DNA of 64,000 nt, taken from the NCBI RefSeq assembly GCF_032062135.1, contig NC_092861.1:116468072-116532071 (forward strand). Reading direction: 5' to 3'. This DNA is from Pyxicephalus adspersus. Taxonomy: Eukaryota; Chordata; Amphibia; Anura; Pyxicephalidae. This document shows positions 35,265 to 46,485 of this stretch, one piece after another. Made by a program: the position numbers and the translations under genes. The stretch's first letter is position 1; every line of letters starts with the position of its first letter. The notes beneath the pieces are model-generated. The model saw nothing but the letters and a program-made list of their open reading frames with translations. It made no database searches and had not been told where the DNA came from.

Positions 35265-35600
35265 TTAATAGTTTTTCTATATTTTATTTATTTTCACTGT
35301 AGATTAATATTAAAGACAATAAAACTTAAAATGAACACATATGAAATTATGTTTAAAGCAAAATAGTGGTAAAAACAAATTATGTTTTATATTTTAGACT
35401 TTATAGCAGCCATCTTTAGTGTTGATGACAGTTTTGCACACTTCTGACATTCTCTCTATCAGATTTACAAGGTAGTCACCTGGTTTTCTTTTACCGGTTT
35501 GCCTTGTTAATATGTTTGACCCCATCAGTTGTCTTATGCAGTGAATTGCCCTATTCAACTACTGTTCTTATATAAGGTCAGTCAATCTGAACATTTTCAC
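35265..35600 (+). mobile_element. Tc1-like fragment, second family, 5' end
   Basis: TTTTCACTGTAGATTAATAT, TGAACACATATGAAATTATG, TTTGCACACTTCTGACATTC and AAGGTAGTCACCTGG match the non-coding 5' part of a Tc1 family widespread in fish and frogs. CCCATCAGTTGTCTTATGCA and AAGGTCAGTCAATCTGAA then belong to the start of its transposase gene. The rest is deleted. Confidence 0.65.
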
Positions 35601-35929
35601 ATTTATGTATCTTCTTTTTTTTCTTTCTTTCTTACTTTTTTTTTTTTGCAGTTTTGTTTTTTTTCTATCTCTGCTGGGTCAACTGTTTTTACACTCTGCC
35701 TTTCATAAATAAAATAGATTAACCACAGCAATTTCTTACAATAAAGATGAAGTATTTTTCCCTGAGAACTAGCAGAGATATAAGAAAGAAGCGTTCACAT
35801 ATTGTTAAATGTGAATACCTTTTAGAAAACCTTCAAGTAATGGCATCACCCAAACATTTATGATGATGGTTATCTGTCGCAATCTCATAGCTTTGTAAAA
35901 GGGAAGAATAATGCAGTCATTGAAAAATG
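35601..35929. other. No gene recognised
   Basis: T-rich tract at 35604-35672, then AT-rich DNA with no signal. Confidence 0.5.
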
Positions 35930-36560
35930 GAACCACTTAAGAGCCATTGTAAAATGACACTAGGCCAGCAGGTATTTGTCCCAGCACTGATTTATAAGGA
36001 CATGGCTGCTGCACGGCTTCCAATGGATAACTTTCCTTGTGTGCTTGTAGAGTCATAAGGAGAAGAAAAGGTCTCTTCCAAAAAATGCAACACATTTAGC
36101 TGAATACCTGCAATAAATCAGCAGGAATAGGTGCACCTAAATATTTGCTAGCCATATGTGGTCATTTAAAAGAGTATGACTGGGCAATTTCTCCCTGCAC
36201 TGCCATTGGGAGTGAGATATTCAGTGCCACTGATATGGAGAATATGATTTTGGATTTGGATAACACCCCAAAATCCCTCATTTTCTTTAGGGAACTAAGA
36301 AGAGAAATTGGGATGGGAAGAATGGGATCAGTAATTTGAATAGAAGATTGACTTCATAAATGGCCTACAGAGATGCCAATTATGTCTTGAGCCGAGCATA
36401 TTGAGCACAGTAATGGTTCATTCATAGTTAAAATGCATATAATGGGAGAGGGAGGGCAGCCCTGTTTGGTGTCATTATTATTGGGGAATGGCTATGAAAT
36501 AACTCCACATTAACAAAACAGCATTTCAGGTGGTATTGGCCTTTATTGATTAGGACACTG
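35930..36560 (-). mobile_element. L1-like LINE remnant (reverse transcriptase part)
   Basis: Minus-strand translation gives FPNNNDTKQGCPPSP, then ILTMNEPLLCSICSAQDIIG, matching the FPI.NGTRQGCPLSP...EPL block of L1/Tx1-clade RTs (bases 36453-36468 encode the QGCP part). Further along are SKYLGAPIPAD, equivalent to the KYLGI.IP block, and KLSIGSRAAAMS, equivalent to the W.GR.AA.KM block near 35990. Frameshifts and stops are numerous. Where the YADD box should be (36331-36345) the best reading is YSNY. Confidence 0.7.
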
Positions 36561-37173
36561 TAAGTATCAATAGATCCATTTTCATTCAGACTTCTTTACA
36601 ACTTCAGTCATTGCTATATTACCATGCTCTCTGGCTTGAAAACATTTGTGCTTGCTCTCTCCTTGGTTCCTTTGTCTAAATATGAGAAAAAAAAGTTATG
36701 ATATTATCTAACATATTAATTATATCAAATAGGCATACAAACAAAAATGTGAAATGAATGCACATCTCAAGTCACTTGTTGAGACAATTGATCTCTTTGG
36801 TGGTCACAGTACAAATTTTGCCTAATGACGTGTGTGTTTGAGTGCAATGTGAAGACGGGCTGGTGGTCATCACAGAGATTTATTATCTGAACAGTGGGCC
36901 ACAGTATATATGACTGTTAAACACAAACAGATGAAAACACAAAGTGGCTGAAATACATGATCAGTGCTATACGCATAGGAACCTGTTCAAGAGTAAGGTA
37001 GTTGTGGGCAGACTGCAATGGCTGGGGGAAAAGATTGGTGCTGGAGGAAAAGGGAAAAGCAGTCCAGGTGAAGGGAAGACTCTGTTCTTGCTCAGTAAGG
37101 ATTGCAGAGTGCCAGCTGACCAGCAGGACTGTCTGTAGAACTGCCATGAAGGTGATGACAGCTCTGCTGGGAT
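36561..37173. other. No gene recognised
   Basis: AT-rich to mixed; short overlapping frames at 36917-37290 have no domain and run into the hAT element at 37182. Confidence 0.5.
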
Positions 37174-37181
37174 GTCTAGGA

Positions 37182-37488
37182 TAGCGGTTGCCAACCGGAG
37201 AAAGTTTTGGTGGTCCGTGGCTCTGTCTGGTGCTCCCCCCATTGGGGTCAGCACCGGCCAGAGCCACGGACCAAGACCCCGTATGGACACAACCCGCCCA
37301 CTCTCCTAACTCAGGCTCAGGGCAGTGTGTCTCAGACCTGCGATGGGAGAGTGGGCAGGTTCTGGCATCATGACAACACTATGGAGGACGTTTCTTCCCC
37401 TTTGAGTGACACACGGCTCCCCACGCATGCACGGTCCAAGTTCTGTGCATTTAGTGGTCTGTAGGTCCGAAAAGGTTGGTAACCACTG
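37182..37488. mobile_element. hAT-type MITE (307 bp)
   Basis: Left TAGCGGTTGCCAACC; right end inverted CAGTGGTTACCAACCTTTTC. Flanking 8-mers GTCTAGGA (37174-37181) and CTCTAGCA (37489-37496) agree at 6 of 8. The GC-rich interior contains GGTCCGTGGCTCTG and its inverse CAGAGCCACGGACC (37210-37271), an internal hairpin. Confidence 0.85.
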
Positions 37489-37496
37489 CTCTAGCA

Positions 37497-39643
37497 CATA
37501 ACAATGGAGAAAAACTGTTTTACTACTGCTGACTGTGAGTCATTTCTTGTATTTAAGGACAAGCACAGCATCGACTAATGTGCAGTGTGAATTGTGGACT
37601 GGGGAACTGCTGCATTGCTGAACTTTGCTGTTGCTGAAGACTTCAGTACTATCAAAATTACTGCTATGCAAAAATCATAATTATTAGTCAAATATGATAC
37701 AGGGCTTTCAATCTGCATGCATGCAAGTTCATTAATCAGAAAATACAGAACCAATTATATCAGCATGGCAGTCAGGTTACTGGCATTTCAGAAGCAGAAT
37801 TCAATTCATAATATTAATAATAGCCATGTCTCCAATTACATGCTTTATTTAAGAAAGAACAATATATAGTTCTTCATCTTGTAATTAAATGCAATTTAAT
37901 CATTTTATGTTTTAAATGAATGCCTTATAACAAACTCAGCATCCTTCATACATTAACCTAATCTAAGTGTAGATGTTTATTGCTTACTAATGCTATTCCA
38001 TAAAACACAAAACTTATTTCTGAATATAGTTTTATACATTTAGATGCACACAAACAAATACTTATTAGCTCTAAGCGGTAATAAAATCTGTAGTGAAACA
38101 TTTCTAATACATGTACTTAATGTGTTTATTATTAGATAGTAAATACTAAATACAAATTATAAATGTTGGAGATTGCAGCATCTACAAAGAATAATGACAT
38201 ATATGCATATATTTGCTGTAAACCTGTTTGTTTTATGTGGAGGAAATAAAATCTATAATAACTACTGCTGAAAAAAACATAAAGCCAATAATATTATGCA
38301 TCGATCGAACCAATTTATTATTCCTTACATCTCCATATTGGTAAGTGGGGCATTTTCAAGCTAGTCATTTAGAAGTAAATGATTATACAGTAAAACGTCA
38401 AAGAAGGAGGAAAGAGGAGTACGTTGTATGTGAGTCAGAACACAGTATAGTATGCCCACGCATGTGCTGGCAGAAGAAAATGATTCTTTACAATCTCACC
38501 TCCCAACAGCACAAGCTCCTCCGCTAACTGGTCCTCTTAGACACTTCCTGGGATTTATTTTCAGATATTCCTGCTGTGTCTGCAGAAAGACATTTGAGAT
38601 TTTTACTTACAGCTATTACCTCATGTTTTTAGATTAAAAATTCAATCAAGCAGCTATAAATCGTAATATCCTAAAACACTCAAACAGTTTGCCTCCTGTT
38701 TTTCTTACATTTCTGCTAAATTTGATTTGAATAGCATGCTTTGCAGTCTTACTGATACATATTATAGGCACTGTGAAATGTAGGGGATTTATATGAGAAG
38801 TCATTACACTTTAGATATTCAGAGGAAGGAACAGGTTTGGTTTGCCACTTTGAGACAATTTTGGTATCCATTTTTTTCTTTATATTATTCATTGTAATGA
38901 CCATTGAAAATTTCCAGGCAATGTTAAACTTACCACCCAGAAGTCCTTGCTTACTCAACATTTTGAGTTTGTTTGCAACTTACTGTACTGACCTATAAAA
39001 CTTTTGTGATTATGACAGTACCATATAAAGAGGTCTATGATGGGTTGTTCCAATGTACCAATATTGGAATTTGTTACCTAATAACTTTTTTTTTTTACTG
39101 TTCTAAGTGTTAGCTGCTCTTAATGTTTTATGTGTTTTGATATTTTGCAGGGGTTCTGCCAAAATCTATTACATGATCAAGAGTGCCTAGTTTGGGAGGC
39201 AGCTTGGACTGGCCCTGCAGGTTAGTTGTTCAGCTAATCCTTAGTGAGCTTGTCATCTGTATGTTTGACTATGCTTTAATAATTTCTTGAAAGATTCCCT
39301 GGATTTTGCCTTTGTCAAAAAGATGTAGTCTGTGTCTGAGCAGGAACCCTGGCCGTGAGGGCTGATTACTCCAATTGCTGGATCAAATTAGGGACCTGAC
39401 CCATGTTGTTCCAGCTCAGGAAGAAGAGAACAGGGGAGAATGGAGCCAAAACTAGAACACCCATTGTTCGCTGCAGTCATGTACCTGGAAGAAAAAGGCT
39501 TGGAACCTCTCTGTTTGTTGTATGCTAACTTCATCCAGAAAATGTGTGTCTACCTTTTTTGGCTCGTTCCTGTTTTTTTGAAAATAAAACTTCAAAAGTT
39601 ATCTATGAACTTGAAAAAAACCTGACAATACCTGTGCACAATT
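37497..39643. other. No gene recognised
   Basis: AT-rich. An exon-like segment at 39150-39219 (TATTTTGCAG acceptor, GCAG|GTTAGT donor, one open frame) is discussed among the rejected items. No other signals. Confidence 0.5.
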
Positions 39644-39843
39644 GGCCTGATTTATTAAAGCTCTCTAGTTTTATCAGTAAAGCTGGGTGATCAAGCAAAC
39701 CTGTAATGGATTTCTCCTGGGTCATTTGCTTTTTGCTAGGAAATGTTTTAAATCTTGGACAAGATCCATTCCAGGTTTGATGGATCACCCTGCTTCACTG
39801 ATGAAAGTGTATCCAGGCTTGGAGAACTTTAATAAATCAGGCC
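39644..39843. mobile_element. Foldback MITE, family A, copy 4
   Basis: GGCCTGATTTATTAAAGCTC to GGAGAACTTTAATAAATCAG. A deletion removes part of the left arm before AGCTGGGTGATCAAGC. ACTTTAATAAATCAGGCC is intact on the right. Confidence 0.92.
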
Positions 39844-40169
39844 CAATGTCTGAAGACAAAGTATTCTCCTCTAATTGAGCTACACAAAGCCCAACAGCTC
39901 TGTCAGAGAGAGTACATAATATCCCCCCACCATAATTACAGATTACATGTTAAATTAACACATAATGATGATACCAGATTCAAGTTCAAAATTAAGAGTT
40001 ACTATTAAAAGGCCAGGGACATGTTTAGGGCTAATCAGTGTTGCTTTTGCATGAGTGATTACCTAAACAACCAGTAGTAATTATAGTAGTGAGGTCCTGT
40101 AAGCACCCATTACAACATACATTAATATTTACTGCACCCCTGTGAGCCCACTAATCACAAGGCATCAAC
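39844..40169. other. No gene recognised
   Basis: AT-rich; may include the unrecognised 5' end of the Tc1 relic that follows. Confidence 0.5.
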
Positions 40170-41098
40170 TCAAAACAATTTGCATTTAGTGAAGAAATGG
40201 CATAAGGAAAAGTGATTTAAGTTACTTTGAGCATGGCATAGTTGTTGATTTCAGGTGGGCTTATTTGAGTATTTCAGAATGCTGATCTGCCGTGATTTTT
40301 ACGCTAAAACCATTTCTAAGGTTTATAAGGAACCTCCGAAAAGGGATCTATATCTGAGCAGTAGTTGGTGAACAAGCCTTGTTTATGCCAGAGATCAGAA
40401 GGGATTGGCAAATTGGCAAAAGGGATTGGCACTGGTTTGAGATGACAGAAAGCCAACGGTAACTCGAATACCCCCTTCATTACAACCAACAAATGCAGAA
40501 TAGAACAACACGTCAAACCCTGATGCAGATGGGTTACAGCAGCAGAAATCCACATTAGGTGTCACTCCTGTCTGCAAAGAACAGGCACCCTGGGCTAACA
40601 TTCACACAGACTCCCCAAGGTCAAACTGGCAAGAGAAGACTGGGAAAACATTGCCTGGTCTGATGAGTCTCGACTTCTGCTGCAACATTTGTATGGTAGT
40701 GTCAGATTTTGCTTTACCACTTGCTTCATATCAATGATTCAAGTTGGTAGTGTCATAACCTATCTTAGTATTGTTACTGGCCTTGTTCATCCCTTTATGA
40801 CCAATGTATACTAGTATGACCAAATCATCTCAAACTGGTTCCTTGAACATGATATTGTACTCACATGTCACAGTCACCTGATCGCAATCCAAAAAAAGTA
40901 TCTTTGGGATGTGGTGGATCTAGAAATTTGCATCATTGATTAGCAGCCAAATCTGCAGCAACGGCATGTAAATTTAGACCAAGATCCCTGAGGAATGTTT
41001 TCAAAACCTTGTTGAATCTATAGCATGAAGAATTTCAGGCAAAAGGGTGTTCAAGGGGCTACTAGCATAGTGTTTTTTAATAAAGTTGACAGTAAATG
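40170..41098 (+). mobile_element. Tc1-like transposon relic, third family
   Basis: Reads through a degraded Tc1 transposase gene: GATTTAAGTTACTTTGAGCA (N-terminal), AACAACACGTCAAACCCTGA, GCCTGGTCTGATGAGTCTCG (the WSDES catalytic box at about 40655), then after an internal deletion GGTTCCTTGAACATGA, CACCTGATCGCAATCC (SPDLNP equivalent), TTTGGGATGTGGTGGATC and TGTTGAATCTATAGCATGAA. The right end TAATAAAGTTGACAGTAAATG meets TA at 41099-41100. Multiple frameshifts and stops make it inactive. Confidence 0.85.
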
Positions 41099-41314
41099 TA
41101 TATGAGTATACCTAAAACAAAGTGGAACCTCAGCAAAACTTTGCATGGGGACCCTCAACCCAGCCTTTACTAAGATTGTGAAGGGGCTGGGGCATCCGAG
41201 CAGAGTAGTTAAGCAGGGTGCATATGTAGGTGTAGCAAAATTGTGCTCTGAAAAGAACTAATATGGGTATGGTTAAAAACCCCTGAGACTATTCTATTCT
41301 GATAATGCACAGCA

Positions 41315-41402
41315 TGCAGAGGTCAAGTGTATGTACCATAAATAGTGCAGGAGTCAGGTGTATGTACCATACATAGTGCAGGAGTCAGGTGTCATATACT
41401 AT
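41315..41402. repeat. 31-bp tandem repeat, about three units
   Basis: Units start at 41315, 41346 and 41377 with TGCAG(A)GGTCAAGTG / TGCAGGAGTCAGGTG. The second unit differs from the first at about three positions; the third diverges near its end. Confidence 0.88.
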
Positions 41403-41470
41403 GCAATAGTTTAAAGTATAAACAACCTAGCACTCCTTATGATTCATATCACCATCCACCCTATATTAAT

Positions 41471-41538
41471 GCTGGATTACCTAGGTTTTCCCATGACAGT
41501 CTATCTTCTCGTCTATGAAAATTTTAATAAATCAGGCC
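41471..41538. mobile_element. Foldback MITE, family A, copy 5 (right arm only)
   Basis: GGATTACCTAGGTTTTCCCA, TGACAGTCTATCTTC and TTTTAATAAATCAGGCCCA. The variable segment places it in the second subfamily with 17174 and 62790. Confidence 0.8.
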
Positions 41539-42261
41539 CATTGCATGAACAAACACACACACACTAAACAACATAAAGACATCTGCTAAATATCATATAT
41601 ATCTGCCTAAATATTTATAGTATATGGTATATTTTACGATATAAGTTACAAAAAAAACTACAAAAATACATACATTACTTCAGCCATAAAGACCCCCCGC
41701 CCCCTACATATTGCTAACCTCTGCACCATTAAGAGGTCCAGCAAGCTGAAGTGTGGGGTAGATAATAGGATAAAATGTTCTCAATATTTCTACAAAATAT
41801 TTGTATTGATAAACAGATGATCTTTAACAATATAAATTTAGATCTGCAACAATAAGAATTATTTCATCCAGATTTACATACTCACAAACATAATCTTTAT
41901 CAACCACATTGAAGCTGGTCCTCAGTACACATTTCCCCTTTTGACTTTAAAGAAACCACCTATTAAAGAGAAAGAACAAATTCCATTTTAATAATACATA
42001 ATAAAGGTTAGAAAGATAACATATATACAGAATACATATTCAAAGTTCCAATGTTATTCAGCATTTTAAAGATGCATTTGGACATCAGATAACAATCCAA
42101 TTGGAACAGAAGACAGCATTGAATAAGTGTTCTTAAAATTATCAACTATGTATAAACTATATTTATATATGTCCTCACCTCTCTTCCACTGCCATAGACA
42201 TAATTGATCATGCAACTTAAATGCTTCTGTTTCCGGAAAAGACTGGGCAAGAGGACACCAT
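41539..42261. other. No gene recognised
   Basis: AT-rich DNA, nothing recognisable. Confidence 0.55.
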
Positions 42262-42474
42262 GGGCCTGATTTATTAAAGCTCTCCAAGGCTGGAGAAGAT
42301 ACACTTTCATCAGTAAGGCTGGGTGATCCAGCAAACCTGGAATGGATTTCTTGCTATTTGTTAGCAAGTATTTTCAATCCTGGACCAGACCCATTTCAGG
42401 TTTGCTTGATCACCCAGCATTACTGATGAAAGTGTATCTTGTCCAGCCTTGATGAGCTTTAATAAATCAGGCCC
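42262..42474. mobile_element. Foldback MITE, family A, copy 6 (complete)
   Basis: Nearly perfect foldback: GGGCCTGATTTATTAAAGCT, CCAAGGCTGGAGAAGATACA, core TGGGTGATCCAGCAAACC, spacer near 42350, then the inverted arm to TTTAATAAATCAGGCCCC. This is the best representative of the first subfamily. Confidence 0.95.
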
Positions 42475-42496
42475 CATGAGAGGGTTGGTTTATACC

Positions 42497-42790
42497 AGGA
42501 ATTCTAAATATGAATTGCAGCTGGCCCGCCACTGCATTGAAATAGCGCCGCTACTACAATTGACGGCATCACTCGCATCTATAGATAAGCGGGCTCTCTG
42601 CCTATATGAGGCCACGCATTGGACTGTTTTATAGACGCAGGGAATTGTAGTAGCCATGCTATTTCTCTGTTATAGGCATTTTTCAGATTGAATGTTAAGC
42701 AAAACCTCTTTGTTTCCATATGAAAAGGTTTTATATCTAATGAGAAGGAAAACTTTCTCAAGTTTTTCAATAAACTTCAAGTTTTGCTCT
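42497..42790. mobile_element. hAT-type MITE, truncated copy abutting 42795
   Basis: GAATTCTAAATATGAATTGC, AGCTGGCCCGCCACTGCATT and ATTGAAATAGCGCCGCTACT match the adjacent element's interior, and the segment ends with TTTTTCAATAAACTTCAAG. The left terminus is missing. The TTTTGCTCTGAAC at its right end overlaps the next copy's target duplication. Confidence 0.8.
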
Positions 42791-42794
42791 GAAC

Positions 42795-43207
42795 CAGGGG
42801 GTGCCAAACTCTGGCCCGAGGGCCAAATACGGCCCTCAACGTACTTTTTTTTGGCCCCCAAAGGAATCCTAAATATGAACTTCAGCTGGCCCGCCACTAC
42901 ATTGAAATAGCGCCGCTACTACAATTCCCAGCATCATTCACGTTTACAGACCAGCAGGCTCTCTGCCTATGCGTGGCCCTGCATTGGACTGCTTTATAGA
43001 CGTAAGTAATGCCGGGAATGGTAGTAGTGGCATCACTCGCGTGTAGCATTGTAGTAGCGGTGCTATTTCAATGAAGAGGGAGTTTCAGCAGCGGACCACT
43101 CATAAGATTTAGCCCGCCTCAATTTTTTCAATAATCTTCAAGTTGGCCCGCGACTTTGTCAAAGTTTTTAATTTTGGCCGACTGTGTATTTGAGTTTGAC
43201 ACCCCTT
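42795..43207. mobile_element. hAT-type MITE (413 bp)
   Basis: Begins CAGGGGGTGCCAAACTCTGG and ends TTGAGTTTGACACCCCTT. Duplication CTCTGAAC (42787-42794) versus CTCTGAAA (43208-43215), 7 of 8. Related to 3983-4477. It appears to have inserted into or at the end of the truncated relative just upstream. Confidence 0.9.
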
Positions 43208-43517
43208 CTCTGAAAGAAGGCAGTGCATAGTTAGGACATGGGCAGAATACGGGCACTGGATAATCTGGTGATAATGTTGAGTGAACTATTGAAATAGTTG
43301 CAGTATATTACAGTATCAATATATACAACGTTTACAGCTTTCCACACTACTATTTTGTCATTGTATTAAAATGGACATTCATAGATTAGCCACTAAAAAA
43401 AGTGCAAATGTTTGGCTAAACCCTACTAAACCCTTAACTACTACTCGACTACCACTTTTCCTTGGCTTTGTTAAAAAAAAAAATGCAATCGAACGAGGTG
43501 AGATAAAAGGTTTAGAC

Positions 43518-44107
43518 CAGTGTTTCTCAAACAGGGTTCCTCCAGAGATTGCTAGGAGTTCCTTGAGCAATGAGCAATTTGTACCTCTTAAGCTGCCTAC
43601 ACACATGCAATTCTTGTCAGGATCCTTTCCAACGATAAGAACCGCACGATGCATGAACGAGTGCTGTACATACAGCCCTGTTCTGCTCTATGGAGAGGGG
43701 AGGGAGAGAGCGACGGAGAGGCACCCTGCTGCGCACTCTGCTCCTTCCCTTGCATTAGGATCGCTTGTCGTTCATCGTCCATGGATCCGCCAGAATGGAT
43801 CCACGGACGATGAACGAAGCAGGCTGTACACACGCCAAATTCTCCCCCGATATCTGCCCTGAGCCGATTATCAGACGGGAAAAATTTGACGTGTGTACAT
43901 AGCTTTAGTCTAGTTTAAGTGACGCCAAAGATCTTTGTGGCTACCTGTAAGAGTGACAATTTTACCAATAGCCAGCAATGTAAGAGGAATTCTTCCTACC
44001 AATCACTATGCTAATGTATTGTAAGCTGTGGATATAATAAGTATAGAAGGGGTTCCCTAAGTTCTGTGTCAAGGGTTCCCTTATGTTAGAAAGGACAAGA
44101 AAGACTG
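43518..44107. mobile_element. hAT-type MITE hosting a second MITE
   Basis: Begins CAGTGTTTCTCAAACAGGGT and ends with AGAAAGACTG after CCCTTATGTTAGAAAGGA. Flanks GTTTAGAC (43510-43517) and GTTTAGTA (44108-44115) agree at 6 of 8. Its sequence is continuous if 43589-43908 is removed: ...CAATTTGTACCTCT joins ...GTGACGCCAAAGATC. Confidence 0.82.
43589..43908. mobile_element. Inverted-repeat MITE inserted in the hAT element
   Basis: Left end TTAAGCTGCCTACACACATG; right end inverted CTAAAGCTATGTACACACG. The interior includes CTCTATGGAGAGGGGAGGG and the palindrome-like CCATGGATCC...GGATCCACGG near 43780-43805. Same family as the partial copy at 26863-27110. The GC-rich body yields the 163-codon frame at 43371-43862, which starts outside the element and has no domain. 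Confidence 0.85.
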
Positions 44108-44115
44108 GTTTAGTA

Positions 44116-45572
44116 TACCATTTTTGCAGTAAAATAGTACAATTTTTATAGCAATCCATACAAAAAAATGATCAAAAATATGGACACCGAGGTGGAATCA
44201 TGAGAATTGACTCCTACCCGGGGACAGTTCCTCTGAATGGGGAACAACTTTCCGCTGTAGGAAGAGCTTATCACCATGAATCTTAAGTGCATTAACCTAA
44301 AGCACTTATATTCTTGTTTTCATTTTTGTTGAAGTTGAAAAGCAATAGCATTGCAACAGTAAGTTAAAAAAAAGCACTAATGAGCAAATGCAATAATATG
44401 ACAGTTCTAAGAATACAGGAAGAACAGAGCTATAGTTAGATGCCATATAAGTGACAATCACTTAGCAAAGTCATTTTGAAAGAAAATAATGACGTTCAAC
44501 CTAAATAATATTGTAAGCATGCATCATATGTCTTGGCTACTCCATCAAACAGAAAAGGTCTATGTGTCCAAATCTAAATACTGATTGTAGGCTTTTCTGC
44601 AGAGCACTTTATGTTCCTGAATTTTCTGTATCATGCATATTCATTCATATAAAAGAATGTCCACATGTACTAGGATGAGTCATTTTGCAAGAAAATATGA
44701 ATATGTGAACAAATGGAGATGGAAGAGACAGATATTGGATGCTATGTGATAATACAGTGCAGAACACAATTTGCTGAAAGCAAATGGAGAATTGTACAGC
44801 ACATTTATAATTTGTATGTGGGAGGAAAGGATATGTACAACATAATCATGTACTGGATAAGAGTATAGAGGAAAAGGCTTTGCTAGAGTCAAATGTTAAA
44901 TGTGTGGGAGACAACCATTTTTTTTTAAAGAAACAAGTGTAAAGGATAAAGGAAAAGGGAGGCTGCAGTTCAATGATAAACCTATCAACATAACAGTATA
45001 GCAGAGGTGCTGACTTGTAAATATATCAGAATATCTGACATTAGGTATTGTTTATATTAAATTGCCATACGTTCTGGTCATGATAAAGATTTATCATTTT
45101 TATACAATGAGTCATAGAAATGTTTATTATATTTACAAAGGATAATAACCCATACATAATAATGAATCAACCTACATAAATATCCACACAACCCTGATGC
45201 CAAGGTAACAAAAAACATATCTTATGCACCTAAAGCAAGTTGTATATGAATATGTACATAGATAATGCACTCAGATTTTTGTTTCCTAATTGTAGGCTTT
45301 TGTATGCATGTGAATAATACTACAGACAGCCTTTTTTTTGCAGCTTTCAAGTTCACATACCAAATGAAGTGGCACAGATTACTAAATTTATTATGGACAA
45401 GTGATTTTCACAAAAGAGGAATCCAAGAGAGGGTCATCGCAGCAATCTATTCAAGTGTGTGTGTGGAAATTTTGGCTTGAGCTATTGAGCTTTGTTAACA
45501 AGAGGCCTTTTTTTGGACTATAGGTAAGGAAAAAAGGAAACCATGTAAAAAATCTCTTCCTGCTCTTAAATT
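44116..45572. other. No gene recognised
   Basis: AT-rich. 44205-44280 (GGGGACAGTTCCTCTGAATG, GGGGAACAACTTTCCGC) resembles words at 52430-52470 and may be a small dispersed repeat. Confidence 0.5.
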
Positions 45573-45794
45573 GGGCCTGATTTATTAAACCTGTTCAAGG
45601 CTGGAGAAGATACGCTTTAATCAGTGAAGCTGGGTGATCCAGCAAACCTAGAATTATGCTGGTCCAGGATTCAAAACATTAGCTAGCAAATAGCAAATGA
45701 CTTTGAACAAATCCATTCCAGGTTTGCTGGATCACTCACCTTCACTGATGAAAGTGTATTCTCTCCAGCCTTGGAGAGCTTTAATAACTCAGGC
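45573..45794. mobile_element. Foldback MITE, family A, copy 7
   Basis: GGGCCTGATTTATTAAACCT, GGCTGGAGAAGATACGC, core TGGGTGATCCAGCAAACC; the right arm includes GGAGAGCTTTAATAACTCAG. Spacer ATAGCAAATGACTTTGAAC. Confidence 0.93.
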
Positions 45795-46267
45795 ACATTA
45801 TGTTTAATAAAGAAAGTCAGACCATCTAATTCTAACCTTACAGATTTTTATTCACTGCTCAACACATTTCCAATTGTGCTTTATTTGGTCAAACATTAAT
45901 TAACAAATCAATAAAAAGAGCACATCACTATAAAGTGTAGAGATTTAAATTACAAGAACAAAATAGTTTAAGGACTGATTAATACATTTTACAATATGAA
46001 TAAAAATAGAATTCTGACACTTAAAAAGACACTCAAAGCTGCTTTGAATGCTTTTTTTAAATGTCATATTTACAATATTTATCTACAATGCAGACTTTTA
46101 TTGATCAGTCCATAAAATTTCCTCTGCCTCTGCTATTTAACAGATACAATAAAAAGGTAAAAGAATCTTGGCAGACAAAAAAAGATCCATCAAGTCTGGC
46201 ACTTTTATTTATTTTTAAGCTTTCTAAGTATAGGTCTATTTTTGTCCCAAGAACGTATAAATTCACT
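45795..46267. other. No gene recognised
   Basis: AT-rich; nothing recognisable. Confidence 0.55.
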
Positions 46268-46269
46268 TA

Positions 46270-46485
46270 GGTCTTTATTTATAAATTATTCCCCAGTCAA
46301 TTTCTCTGAAATTCGCTAACAGGTCGCGTATCCTTTCAGTTCCTATTAAAAATAATTACTCATTCTGCCATCTAGTGGCCAATCTCAAAATTGCACAGCT
46401 GTCAAAATAGAAAATGCTATGTAAACTGAAATTTTGAACGAATCTAGAGTGAATTGACAGGGGAATAATTTATAAATAGAGCCCT
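46270..46485. mobile_element. TA-flanked MITE (216 bp)
   Basis: Left GGTCTTTATTTATAAATTAT then TCCCCAGTCAATT; right end inverted AGGGCTCTATTTATAAATTA then TTCCCCTGTCAATT. TA at 46268-46269 and 46486-46487. Terminal repeats of about 37 bp are 85-90 percent identical by eye. No transposase; a Tc1/mariner relationship is inferred from TA. Confidence 0.88.
46365..46378 (-). promoter_or_regulatory. CTCF-consensus match inside a MITE
   Basis: CTGCCATCTAGTGG fits every position of the inverted CTCF core SYGCCMYCTRSTGG, so the motif points to the minus strand. It lies in the middle of the TA-flanked MITE, so each copy of that family could carry it. Occupancy cannot be judged from sequence. Confidence 0.5.

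Noticed and set aside
39150..39219. Exon-like segment between a good acceptor and a GTTAGT donor
   Set aside because: One reading frame is open, but a segment of about 70 bp is often open by chance; there is no partner exon or conserved motif.
43371..43862. 163-codon plus-strand open frame
   Set aside because: It starts in unique DNA and runs through two nested MITEs; openness is explained by the GC-rich inner MITE.
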